From Salvator merianae (lineage: Eukaryota > Chordata > Lepidosauria > Squamata > Teiidae), in the NCBI GenBank assembly GCA_003586115.2, contig QVOM02000073.1:41842289-41906288 (forward strand): a stretch of 64,000 nucleotides of DNA. The letters run 5' to 3'. The first letter of the stretch is position 1, and every line of letters begins with the position of its first letter. Positions 1 through 13,300 of the stretch are shown piece after piece. Below the pieces are notes generated by a model. That model ran no database searches. It was given only the letters and a program-made list of their open reading frames with translations, and was not told the origin of the DNA. The position numbers and the translations under genes were made by a program.

Positions 1-97
1 TTAAATGTCTCCTTACATGAATGCTACTCCTGAAGCTTATCAGCTGTTAGGAGTGGAACTCCAAGGTCTATTCAGCAGAACCAGGATTGTGAGATAC

Positions 98-235
98 TGA
101 ATGTTTTATTATTTAATGGTTGCATACCATCCTTTATTAAAAATCTCAGGGCAGTTACAAAGTAATAAAAATAATAACATCATAATAAAACAGTAGAAAA
201 TGAGTAGTAAAAACAGAATAAAAGTCACAATCCAA
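98..235 (-). mobile_element. Degraded LINE 3' tail, minus strand
   Basis: The stretch with CATCCTTTATTAAAAATC and CTCAGGGCAGTTACAA, followed by AT-rich TAATAAAA runs, resembles the inverted 3' end of the L2-like LINE seen intact at 44591. It lies in the intron upstream of the first visible LARS1 exon. Confidence 0.45.
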
Positions 236-1278
236 TCACTTTATTGTGTTTGGTGATAGGTCGTCACAAAGCAAAGTTAAAATATAAAATACATAGAAAG
301 CATTATAAAATAAAATAATAAAATGCTAATCCACCATTCAGTGAGCAGTCTCAACAGCTGCCACCAAATCCCTTGATGCACAAGTATTGTATTTTGTGTT
401 TCTATCCCATTAGTCTTCTGAAGAGCTCCAGGCTGATAATGTGCATTTTTAGTGTTCAATATGGAATGCTTGAGAGTTGACACCTGGCCTATTTCAGGGG
501 ACTGACCATTCCACAGAATAAATGTGATAGCAGAGAAGGCAATCCTCCTGTCCAGGTTTAGATAGATGCCTCCAAATGTTCTGGAAAGCATTGTTTGCAG
601 ATTTCAAAGAGTGAACAAAACTTTATGGGAGAAGATAACTTGGTCTCAAATTGTGTGCCACTGGCAAAACCTTGAAAACATGGTTAGTAGTACCAAAGTC
701 TGCTGAGATGTCCAAGAGAATAGTCAAGGTTTCACTCCTTGTGTTATGTTGATGCAAAAGGTCCAGTTTCAGAATGATTGAAGTCCTCTTAATACTCGAA
801 CTAAGTTAAATTAGTTCCACCTGGGAATGTTTGTGTAGACACCACTCAGATTAATTCAGATTGTAGAAGAAAGCCATGTTTCAGTTGTGGTCTTGAGCCA
901 CAACTGCACAATCAGCATTGAAATTGTGGCTACTTGTTGCACACTGTTGTGTAGCTCAGCAAACTTGCTCTAGATGCACCCTTTTACTAAAATGGGCACT
1001 CTAGCACTAATCATTTCTGCTACTTCCCATATTCACTGTAGTAATAGAGAAAGACAGACAATAAGGACCACTGTTTCACTTTCTGGAGAAGTACCCATTT
1101 CACTTCATCATATCTATTAATAGTATGGGACAGATCCTGACTTTGACACAAGAGTGCTAGTCTCACCTTTTCTGTAGATTTGAGATAAGAATCCTTGGCT
1201 CTGTTTATAGAAGCCATCTGGATACCTCTAGAAAGGCAACATTTTGACATTTTAATTCTGTTTTTTTTCTTCTTTCAG

Positions 1279-1364
1279 GACGAAGCAATGATTTACATGG
1301 AGCCTGAGAAACAAGTTATATCTAGATCAGCAGATGAGTGTGTGGTGGCTCTTTGTGATCAGTG
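1279..1364 (+). CDS. LARS1: LARS1 exon, residues about 502-530
   Basis: This is the first visible exon. It follows a T-rich acceptor ending TTTCAG and ends at GTAAGT. It reads from the end of the editing insert back into the catalytic core (YMEPEKQV, then [10 protein letters not shown]) and ends after two bases of a Trp codon. Confidence 0.95.
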
Positions 1365-4300
1365 GTAAGTTGAAAATAAGTATGCAGCAAAACTAATATA
1401 CACACACACACACACACACACACTCTTTATAATTATTTTTATTTGATTTTAGGTACTTGGACTATGGTGAAGAAAACTGGAAACAGCAAACTTACCAATG
1501 CTTGAAAAACCTTGAGACGTAAGTTATGAGGAATGGAGCAAGGAACATGTAGATTAACCTAGGACTCAGAAATGTAGCACAGTTAAAGTGCAGAATTACA
1601 ATCAACTCGCTATAGCTGGTTGGTATAATAAACTATGGAATTTTGCAGTAAATGAACTGATACCCAACCAACAGAAACACATGCAAAGTGAGGCTCCCCA
1701 AGAGTCATATCTGGAAATGTTAATAAACCACATACTTGAAATTGGAATAATACCTTTCCTCTGGCAGTGTTTATTATGAACTGGGTCCCTGATCAGTCTA
1801 TGCAGTGCACATAGAGAGATATTTTGTCTTTATATAAAAAAATCCTACTTAGGGGTATAAATGTTATAAATGTCAGGAATGTTTCTCCACATTGTTTATG
1901 GCAGGACAGTAGACTACTAGCAGACTTGCTTTATTTTATCTTTTCCTTTCTTTAGTATACTACTAATCTGTACAGAGATACAAATTAAATATTTAATTTG
2001 TAACGTTTGATGATTCTAATACAATTTTATTCAAAGAAAAAAAGAAGGAGACAACTGCAGCATAGCTTAATCCCTTGACATTTCCAGATTTTGTGAAGAG
2101 ACAAGAAGAAATTTTGAAGCTACTCTAGCCTGGTTGCAGGAACATGCCTGTTCAAGAACCTATGGATTGGGTATGAAGAATGCAAGATTTTCCTTACTAT
2201 CAATAGTGTGTAGCACAGTGGCTGATATCTGTAATATTGTCATGCGTTGTCATTAAGTGGGACAATGTAATAGAAGACGTTAGCATTGTCTGTTACTAAA
2301 TTTGGGCACTGTTCAATTTTTCCACGCTGAGGTCCCTTCCAGAGCTTTATAAAATTTCACTGGGAGTGTTGGTTCAGAACCGGTTTAGAACTACGTTTAT
2401 GCAATATAACTTTCTGAAGAACCTGTGTATGTTCCTTGAGAGCTTCTGTCCAAATAGCATGAAGAGCTATTTTACTTCACTGTCTTAAGATGGTGATTTA
2501 TACATTATTTTGCAGATGGTTGCAAACAGACGCAATCTGGATTCTGCTGAGCATAAAATATAGAAAATTGTTTTAAAATGTTTTGGGAATAACTAATGAA
2601 GGGGGGGGGTAGCTTGCCTCTTGCTTCTGCTGCTAAAATAAATCCAGAAAACTGGCACAGTGTGTTGTGTTTGTAACAAAAGCTATTTCTTGCAGGTACT
2701 CGTTTGCCTTGGGATGAGCAGTGGTTGATAGAATCTCTCTCTGATTCTACTATCTACATGGGTTTCTATACAGTTGCTCATCTCTTACAACAGGGTAATC
2801 TTCGTGGACAAGGAGATAATGCTTTAGGGATCAGGTGAGAAGGGGAAGGGGTAATAGGATGTGGTAATTGTGTGTATATATATATATTTGCTAGTAGCTG
2901 ATCTTGAGCATTATGCAGTGCAATTAAAGATACATTGATATCATTAATACTGCTGTAGCAGAAAGCTTGATACATGGTGGATCTCCGCAAATGGCTTTGT
3001 AAAAGGTATTCTAAAAGTGCGTGAGAAAATGATAACTGAAAGGAAAATCGGTGTGCTTTTTTTTCTTTTTAGCAATCTCTATGTAATCTTAGATGGTGAA
3101 GATCAATTGTACTGCTAGTTATTTAGTGGGGTTCTTACTGTGCCTTCAGAGACTATTTTCATTTGACTTTAGTTTTAAGTGCTATCATAGATGACAAAAT
3201 GAATGCTAATGCTTTCACATTAACAAAAAACGTTGAATATTACTGAATTTCTCGGAGTTAATGTCAGTCTTCTCTAGCACACAAATAGATGATTGCAGTT
3301 TGTGTTCAGTATTGACCGGGGATAAACAGTGTGTTGCCCTTCAGATTTTATGGTACTACAGCTCCCATCAGGACTAGAAAACTGAACTTTTTATTCAGTG
3401 ACGAGCAGTGGTATCATTGCTGTCCAGCCCTATTTGGATGCTGAACAGCCTGGCATCAGTTAATTTATGTCTCTGGCTTGGACTTCTGGGCTACCATTGA
3501 AAATAATTTGCAAACTGGAGATGGTGCAGAATGCAGCAGTGAGATTTTTCATAGGGATTTGGAAGTAGGACTACAACTCCAGTGCTTGCACTACACTAGC
3601 TTCTGATATATTTCCAAGTTCCATTCAAAGGGCTGATTTAGCATTCAAAGCCCTATCACATTTAAAATCTGAGGCCTTTCTCTGTCCCCCAACTCCTATC
3701 TAATGTTAAGTAATTGGTGATCAGAGATGAATTCTTTTCAGTGGTGTCTCCTTGCCTATGGAATGTTCTGGGCAAGTTCACTTTGTGTCTGATCTGACTT
3801 CCTGTGGGCATCAAGTCAAACAGAACTCTTGCCAGGCATTTAACCTAATCTAATGATATTTTAAGAATTGTAATTATTTTAATGATGCTTTTAATGTATT
3901 TTAATAATTTTCTAGGATTGCTTTGTACTTTTGTGGTCTTTTGTGCATCAGTTTGGTTATTTCTTAATCAGTGGTGATTTCTTAAAAGATGATTAATGGA
4001 TAATCAAATAATAATGGTTCAAAAGAATGAAGGTGACATACTGACTACTTGTGATATGAGCTGTTCTTGTTTTAAAATTTTGCTTTCTGAGGATGGCTCA
4101 ACCAAATGTCTGTAGAGTGTTTTCACTTATTTATGCAGATAGATCTGCTGTAATCAATTGTAAATTTCAGTTCAAGAATGTGGAACATACCGCCTTAAGT
4201 GAAAACCAAAGAAACTGGAATTTTAGTTACTGTATTTCGCACTGTATAGAATATTTAGGAAAGATGAATTAAAGAACAGGATGCAGATTGATTTTAAAAG

Positions 4301-7300
4301 AAGTTATTTTGTAAAAATAATGTGGATCTTGTACGGCAAAAAGATAATATATTCTGTTACATGCATTTTAAACTGGAAAGAAACAGAAGTTTAGAGGGTT
4401 TATTAGGACGAGAGCTATTTTTCATGTAGGAAATTTTCTTTTAAAGTCTGTGATGGTTTATTTGGCTCTTTCCTCTGAGCTCTTAATTAGACTGACTTAG
4501 CAGTATGTTTCCTGCCTTTCTATCATTTGAACAAATGTATTGAAATAAACAGTTTTAGCTTTATGGCAATAAGTGCTCCTTTGTGGTTGCCTGCAATATC
4601 TTTTTGTGAACTGCCGTGCTGTGCTTGATGTTCTAATTCAAATGTATTAATTGAGATTCTAAATCAGATTGTTTTCTTTCATTATGCTGAGGACTTGGAA
4701 GATCCAGCATATTATCCTTTTTTTTCTCTGTAACAGTTCTAATTCAGAATATCTGTATTCTATTAAGCTTCATATATGTTCTATTTACACTGTAATGTCT
4801 TTTTAAAACTCTTCATTATGTTGATCAGAAATTATACAAGAGTTGCAAAATTGGAAGGCCTCATACAAGCTGGCAATTATAGGGTTAAACCCTGCTCCTC
4901 CTCCTTGTAGCTGATGGGTGGCGATGTCCACCTTAAAAGGAAAAGTGCACCAGCACTCTCCAGTGATAACTCAGTTGCTCTACCCTTGTGCTGTAAATTG
5001 GATCATGTGATTTTCTCCCATGGTCTTCATACTTCTCAAGGTAAATGGACTTACAGCTCCTTCTGGCTTCTTGAGGTTGGCTTCGGTGCCTCCCTGAAAT
5101 TAATCCTTTGGGCTGACATTGCCCACTTTCTTCTGTTGTCACCACCTTGATAGTAGCACAGTTCCTCCACTGCTGGCGAGTTGTTTCCTATGAGGTGGCA
5201 TAGCTGTTGGGGAGGAGGCAGTGGGCATGGATATCGCTTCGGAGTACCAGGAACTGACCTCCTCAGGTGCCCTAGCCTTAGTGGCAAGTTTTCCGGCAGA
5301 CCTGCCACTGTGACCATAGCCAGTCTGGCTTTACAGGAGGGCATGGTTTTTGACCTGTTTAGATCATTTTTGTTTTCTGAATTACCTAGACACAAAAGAA
5401 AGAAAAGGAGAAGTTCTGTTTCTTCTTCCTGCGCTCTTTCCGTGTCCCATTCCTCCTCCCCTCACTCCTCCTCTTTGGACAGAAAAATGAATAAGAAATG
5501 AAGGAAGAACAAGACCAAACACAGAAAGAAGAACCATCACTCTTATTCACCTATAAGCAAGAACAAGTTCAGGAGGAGATCCCATTTCCCTGCTTCTTCC
5601 TCTGTCTTCTCTAGAGCCATGTCAGTTCCCATGCATGGCCAACATCTCAGTGCCATTGCATCTTCTGGAGGTCAAGTGGACACCTTTCCTCTTGGGAGAT
5701 GAGACAGAGCTCCAGAAATACTCAAGCCAAGTCTTCTTGGAGGCTGACCAAGACTCAGATGGTGTGAAAAAAGCCAGCGTGGTCCTCCTCATTTCCAGGT
5801 CATTCCTGGAGGAGGATTTCCCTCCTCCGCTGGAAGACCTCATGTCCACTTTTAACATCACATCTCCTTTAACAGTGACTGCTGAATTAGGCAAGGAAGC
5901 CCAGAACTGTATGCTGGCTCCTCAGCTATCCCAAAAGCCATCTAGAGTGTTCTTGGGAGATGCCTTGCCTAGCGAAGAGGCTCTCTCAGATTCTGAAAAA
6001 GTTCTTCATATTCACTGATTCAGTTACTTGGCTCCCCATGAGGATGAAGCAAATTTGAAGGGTACTGTAGCTTGGAAGATTGGATCTTTTCTCAAGCGCT
6101 CCTTGTTTGAAGCAGGTTCCCTGCCTGTCAGGGCCTCCACTAACACTTCACTCTTCACCAGAGCTGGTTTCTGGTGGATTGATGACTTTTTTTTTTTTTC
6201 AGATCCAGGCACGCCCACAGAGTTAGAGCACTTCCTCAAGGAAGTTAGAAAGGTCCTGCATAGACACTTTCCTAGATGTGTTACAACCGAGTACTAGAGC
6301 TACAGCCTCATCTACAGCTGCTAGATGTGCCTTCTAGCTATGCAGCTAGAACGTTGTTTATGGTTCAAAGCTGCAACTCATAGGCTGTCCCTCTAAGGAG
6401 AAGCACCTGTTCGGGAAGGACATCTTGGTTGAGACTAAGAAAGCAGCCCAGGGAACTTCCAAAGACAAAGATAAAAGGTCTTCTACAGCTACGCTCTTCT
6501 TCAGAACCCAGCAGGCCTCTCAGAGTTCCTCCTTCTTTCCCAGAGGCAGGGGAATGAGGATATGGGCTTGTCAATACTAGGCAGTTGGAAAGTAAGGGAT
6601 CATTTCATGCTCCCAAAGAAGCCAATACAGGTCCCTAGCTCTCAGGGTAGTCCTGTAGGAGGGAGATTTTTGCTGTTTAGCCATGCTTGGCAAAGTCCTA
6701 CAGTTGATCCCTGGGTCCTTCAAGTTGTTTCACAAGGTTGTGCCTTGGAGTTTTCTTGTCACCTCAGGGGCAGATTCCTAGTTTCTCTCTTATTTGATTA
6801 GGAGAGGTATAGTGTTAGCAGAGCTTCAATATCTTGTAGCCATTGTGGCTATAGAACCTGTCCCCCTTGTAAAGAAGCAATTGGAGGGCTACTCAATTTT
6901 GTATGTAGTTCCTAAGAAGAGTGGTTTGTGGAGGGCCCTTCTGAATCTCAAATTTGTTAACTCCTTTATTAGGAAGCAGTCAGTCAAGATGGAGTCCTTA
7001 GCCTTCATAAGGAGAGGGGGATGCGCTTGCCTTACTAGACTTTGAGCAGAAATACCACCATTTTGCTATCCACCCAGATTCCAGGTGATTTTTGCACTTC
7101 AAGATTGGCAACTTGCATTATCGATACAGGGCCCTTCCATTTGGACTCTCCTCAGTTCCCAATGCCTAGGTTGTTCTAGTTGAACAACTGTTCCTCCTGG
7201 GCATCTCTGTTTATGCTTACTTGGACAATGTTCTCATCCAAAGCCCCTCCCTTTCAGCAACCTAGGATGGTGTCCAGAAGGCTATGGCAGTCTTCACCTT

Positions 7301-10300
7301 CCACGATTTTCTCATTAATATGCAAAAAAGCTCCTCGACATCTTGTCACAGCATCCTACACTTGGGGATCCTTTTAGATACTTAGACTTAGTCTGCCCAG
7401 CCCCAGACAGAATTGATTCCACAATCGCCCTCATAGCGCGGTTTAAGTCCATTAACAGGGCTGATGTGCTTCTCTTAGCCTCCCTGGTAGAGAAAATTAT
7501 TTCAGTTATTGACATATTTTCTTTAACCAGGTTCCATTCCGGACCCTTTCAGTGATGACTTCTGGGATTTGGGGGAGTATATTTTTCAGTCTCATACCTT
7601 TAGTATGCAGGTTAGAAGCTCCTTTAGGAGGGGACTGGGGATATTAGAGTTTAGTTTCTGAGCTTGTCTAACTTGGATTTGAAGATCTCGCCCAGGGTCC
7701 CTGCAGCCTGGGTAAAGTGAAGAATTCAAGTCTCCAGAGCATATCTCCACACTCCACAAGATTAGCATCCATGTCTGCAGCATTTATATGGGATGCTTTG
7801 CTCAAGAGATCTGCAGTTTCCACTTGGAAGTCAGCTTCTACCTTCTCTAAACACTACTGGCTGGATCACTTTCACTCAGCAGATAAACAGCATTTGGGCC
7901 ACTGTGTGAACCAGAATGCTCGACTAGATGAGCTGTGGCCTGATCCAGTGACTCTCCTCTTATGTTCTTACCTATATGATGATCAGGGGTGCTGTTTTTC
8001 CTGCCAGGGAAGTCACCTTTTTTTCACCCATTGGACATGAAGCTTTGATGCGTCACTATAATTGCCAACTTCTATAAGGCCTTCTGAGAATGAAAAGTTC
8101 ACTTATGTGAATGTTCATTCTGGAAGTCCCTAGTATGAGGTTGAACCGACCCTATTGGATAATTGTCTCTCTTTTATGTGTTTTAGCCATAGTTTTCCTT
8201 TAAGGTGGATATTTCCATCTATTGGTTGCAAGGTGGAACAGCAAGGTTTAACCCTATAATTGCCTGCTTAGTATTAGGCACTTCCAGAATGAGCATTCAT
8301 GTAAGTGAACAATGTTTCATTCTAGCTTAGAACTTATAGCTTATTTTTGGTATTCCAGAAATCTGTTTTTGAAATGAAAGCAGCTGCAGTTCGAAGAACA
8401 AAGGCAGAGATATTTTACTTGGATGGGAATGGATGAAATTATATGCAACTGACTGATCAGTTTATTGCAGTCTTAGCAGTATATGTTTGGTTAATAGCAT
8501 AACAAATGCTAATGGGAATTTTTACTATTCCTCTTCTTTGTGATATTTTCTCTGATTTACACAGGGCAAGCCAGATGACTAAGGAGGTGTGGGACTACAT
8601 CTTCTTTAAAACAGCTCCATTTCCTGAAACCAAAATTCCAAAGCAGACTTTGGATAAACTGAAGCAAGAGTTTGAATTTTGGTATCCAGTAGACCTACGT
8701 GTTTCTGGCAAGGACCTTGTTCCAAATCATCTGTCTTACTACCTTTATAACCATGTGGCCATGTGGCCAGATCAAAGGTTGGTCTGAAATAATGCTGAGT
8801 CTCTGGTCAAGTTTCCCTTTGGGTGCATTTATGCAAAAAAGGAGGAGTCCTTTGTGGCAAACTTATTTTAAGCTCAGTAGAAGCATAAGAATAAATGGCT
8901 CCTGGGCTGCAGAGTAGACCCCAATGTTATTGCTATGATACTAGCCTAATATCACAGCTTTCTTAAAGAGCTGATAACAGACCTGGGTTGCTATTCGGTT
9001 GTTTCCAGTGACCCACTGCAAATTAAATGGCATTCAGTGAGGCTTTGGAAGGTGCTGTCTCTGTTAAATTCCAGATCAATCTTAGGCTGAGACTGCATCC
9101 ACATGCAGTAAGATCAAGCCCCTTTGAGGATGTCTTCAAGACTGTTTGGAGGTGGGATTATTCACAGGCCAGTCTGCCCATCACCCTCTCATGAACGTTC
9201 TAGACTAACGAACGTGGATTAGAGATGGGATGATAGCACAGGTGCCACACACTACTGTTTCTAAGGTGCCTCTGAGCTGCTTCTGTTGCTGTGTGTGAAC
9301 GCAGCCTCAGACAGTATGTTCCTTGTCGCACTGTTTATTGCCCATGATCCAAAGGCAGCTGGCTTATCTTGCACTACTGAGGCAGCATTCCCAAATTGCT
9401 GCAGAGTGTGCTGCAGGCAAGGAGGGCTGCTTTAATATTTTTCCTTCACAAGACAGATTTATTTATTTGCACTGTATCCCATCCTTCTTCCAAAGATTTC
9501 AAGTCACTGAATATTCTTCTCTTTCCCTCTCTTTTATCTTCCAAGCAGCCTGTGAAGTAGATTAGGCTGAGAGGCAGTGAGCTTCCATGGCTGAGTGGCG
9601 ATTTAATCCTCATCTCTCTGGCTGCTGGTCCTTGTGTTTGTTCCTTGCCCATTGCTGACATCGTAATGCAGCTGCTTTCTACATTCTTGTGCCTTGTGCT
9701 TTGTTTCTTTAAAGGGTGGGCAGTGTTTTCTCACTCCAATGAGAAAACAGATTTTCTGGTTTCTTGTAGTGATAATTTCTGCATTTTCAGGGGATACTGA
9801 AAGCTAAAGGTGCAGTGTAGTAGAAATGTCTAATACACATACATAATTGAAATAAAGAGATCTTTTAAAGGATCATGATACTCAGAGGGCATGATCCTTT
9901 GCGCTTTATGATCTGAACACTTATTAACCCTTTAAGTTCAGATCTCATTTGAAAAACGTAGAGCTGGGTCATGTATTCCATTCCATCTGTTAATACCCAA
10001 TTCCATTGATACCAACTGAAGCTTTAACTGGTTTTTGAATCTTATTGCCATATATACGTGTTGTTGTTTTTTTGCAAAGATAAGATAATTGTCATGCAAC
10101 TTCTGTTATCTTCACAGATCAGTCATCCTAGCATCAAGCTTTTATAGGCAGACGTTATAGATTTATAGTTAAACTATTTTTTTTTTAATCTCCCCAGCGG
10201 GAAATGGCCGAAGGCTGTGAGAGCAAATGGCCATCTTCTCCTGAATTCAGAAAAGGTATGTCCTCCTGCTTATGCTATCAGAACAAGTCCTGTTCCTTTT

Positions 10301-13300
10301 TAGCAATCTTGTCAGATATGTCTCCCATGTGTTTTTCAGTTGATTGAGTCAACAAATTGAACATTTGTCCTTGTTGTTTTATTTTTCCATCAGTCCAGCT
10401 ACAGACTCTGTACTATTAAAGCATTTGGGGGTTTGGACTGTCTAGTGGTTTGTACAGTCTTAACATGGCAGTGGTGCTTTTCTGATGCCTCAAGGGCCAT
10501 GCTGGCCAGCTCAGGTCCAGCGGGTTTCCCATGCCAAAAACATACATTTAACCACACTGTCTTGATTTTGCAGGTTTGCCAGCAACACTACCAGCGAGAC
10601 ATTGCCTTAACCATATTTGGATAAGGCAGATTGCTGGGCCTTGGCTGCATTGCCCTTCCATGTCACTGTCATGCCCTTTCCTATAGTCACAATTCATAGC
10701 AGTGACTGCTGTCACGTTAAGGCTGGATGAGAGCATCCATCACTATCTGTCCATCAGCCTCTCGTCTTTATCCCACCATCCAGTGGATATTTAATACTGT
10801 ATTAAAAATTTTGTTGAAAGCAGCACGGCTTTGGCTGTTTCCACATTCACCTTGCTTGGAGTAGTTTAACTAGTCTGCTCCAGCTGTTCTAGACCAAGCA
10901 CAGCAGGTGCCATCCACATCATGGGGCAGGGACATCTTATGTTCTGGAACACCACCACACAACTGACTCCCTGCCCAAAACACAACCCACCCCTGCCAGT
11001 GATTGTCCCTTCACTCATGTGTTACGTCTGATGCACAAGAGTGGGACTGAACAGAACAAACTTTGATGATAGTGTGTCTACTTCTGTGATAGGGTTTTGA
11101 AAACATTTTTAAAGCTTGCGTACCTCTTCAAACAGTTAATCTGGACTAGGAACCTCTTGGGAAAGTTCTGGGCCAAAATAGTACTAGTTCTGTGCGGATG
11201 AAGCATACTAGGCAATCGCTTGGTCCTGACTACTGACCAAGTGCAGAAACGACTTAAGGGTTTTTTTTTTTCTTGTGTTCCTTAGAAATAATTTGACTTT
11301 ATTTTAATGGACAGAAAATTCATAAGATGAAATTTTCTTGAACCATGTGCAAGAAAGATCCTGCAGCCTTAGCTCAGGGTTCTACTTTATCCATCTGACT
11401 ATTAGAAAGTAGACACAGAAATACTTTGCTTTGTTAGTATTAGTTGTAGTACCCAGAAATGGGGTCCTAAGCTTCTTTATAATTAACAACCAGGAAAGCC
11501 AGAATTTTTGCTAGTCTCCATTACTTGATCTATTAGATTCTTATGTAGAGGTAAACCAAAATGATGATAAGAAATCAGACAGAAGCTTTTATTTCAACAG
11601 TGTGAAGTAGAATTAAAAGCTTGGCAAAAAGGTTGTCTGCTTTTCTTTTTCTAAGAGTTTTTTCTATCTGTAAGAGTTGGATTTGGTTATAATTTGCATA
11701 AACAGAGCATGTTCGGTTATCAGATGGATTGCCTGCAGTCTGCCTCTTTTTGATCTTATTTTTATCACAGATGTCCAAATCTACAGGCAACTTTCTCACT
11801 CTGAGTGAAGCTGTGGAGAAGTTTTCTGCTGATGGTGAGAAGTCCTCTTTGGGAATTATAATAACCACATTTTGTTGATGACATCAGCACAGCAATAACC
11901 TTAATGCTATGTTTTTAAACAGAACTTGTAAATCTGTGTCAGAATCACAAAAAAACTTATGGATTGCAGCCTGAAGAGGAGATGAAGAGCAATGCATGAA
12001 AATTGCAAAACATGCTTTCAGTGTGCTTTGTCCTTTTCTCTCTGATACATTTAAACCCAGCAGTTCTGCCCTATAACAAGGCTGACTATTTTTCTCCTGT
12101 TGCAGCACTGCTTGCCTTCTGCAGTGTAGTTTCTGTGTAATGGGGCGTATGTGTCAGCCTCCAGAATTCATCAGTGCTATGTATGTTGACTTTTCACACA
12201 CTCACAGATAATATGCATGTCATGTGACATTAAAACCTGCTTTTTTTCTCTCCTTCTAGGCATGCGATTGGCATTGGCTGATGCTGGAGATACTGTTGAA
12301 GATGCAAATTTTGTGGAAGCCATGGCAGATGCTGGACTCCTCCGCCTATATAACTGGATAGAGTGGGTGAAGGAAATGCTTGCTAACTGGAACAGTTTAA
12401 GAACTGGGCCAGCAACCACTTTCAATGACAGAGTCTTTGCCAGGTACAATGAAGAAGCACCAGCTAACTTTAAAAAAAAATCCCAGAACTTAATTTTTCT
12501 TTTCTCATCGACCGCACTCCACCCTTCCCTTGACTTTGTCAGGACTATTTTGCATGGGCTAGTGAATCTGAGATGTTTATGTATTGGTACTTCTTATGTA
12601 GTTGATCTTACACTGGTTTTCCCTATTCTCCTCTTCCTCCTTATCCTGCCTAGTGAAATGAATGCAGGCATAATGAAGACAGATCAAAACTATGAGAAGA
12701 TGATGTTTAAAGAGGCTCTGAAAACAGGCTTCTTTGAATTTCAGGTAAGTTGTCTACTCTTCAAAGATCTGAGAATATTCTAGTTCTCATTGTAGCTCAA
12801 AGACTGTAAAGACAACTTATAAATAGATTTAGAACATGCAATAACAGTAGGTACAATGAAACAAATGAGTATTAGATTAACGTATCAAATAATGCAAAAT
12901 AAACTTTTTACATTTTTTGTCCTCAGTGCTTAGGTTGGTGAATATAGTTGTATATAGATGTAACATATAGTAGAGATTTCTTTGGGCTCAGTCAGATTCT
13001 TCATCACATTTTGAGTATTGGCTACTCTAAATGGTAGCCAGCCCAGCAGGCTAAAACTTTTGCTTTGCCAGAAAGAAGATTGCGTACGGCTTTGGTTTTT
13101 CAGATTTTTTAATAGGAAATGCCAGGCATTGAACTTGGATCTTGCAAACAATGTTCTGCTGAGCTATTCCTTTATGTAGAGGACAAATCTGGCATTGTAT
13201 GAAGTGGGAAGGTAGAAAAAAATTAACTCTTTTTCAGGCAGAGTCTGACTTGGACGTTATACGGCAATAAGACATAGTTTGCAGAGATTAACAGAGAGTA

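Larger units (their letters stand above)
4850..8311 (+). mobile_element. DIRS-like (tyrosine recombinase) retrotransposon, degraded
   Basis: The element sits in the intron between LARS1 exons 2696-2834 and 8565-8777. Inverted terminal repeats at 4873-4944 and 8193-8263 share a 19-base core (GCAATTATAGGGTTAAACC), with the outer parts alignable to about 4850 and 8311. A gag-like serine/arginine-rich stretch lies near 5380-5610. The reverse transcriptase has a [15 protein letters not shown] fingers block near 6920 and a YLDNVLI palm motif near 7220, where DIRS elements have YLDD. A tyrosine recombinase C-terminal signature with HSTR and [15 protein letters not shown] lies near 7750-7862. Frames are broken by many stops, so it is a fossil. 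It has no LTRs or integrase, as expected for DIRS. Confidence 0.85.

Noticed and set aside
12217..12783. A 188-codon open frame on the plus strand
   Set aside because: It is two LARS1 exons (12260-12443 and 12654-12744) read through a short intron. The splice sites and homology show the true limits.
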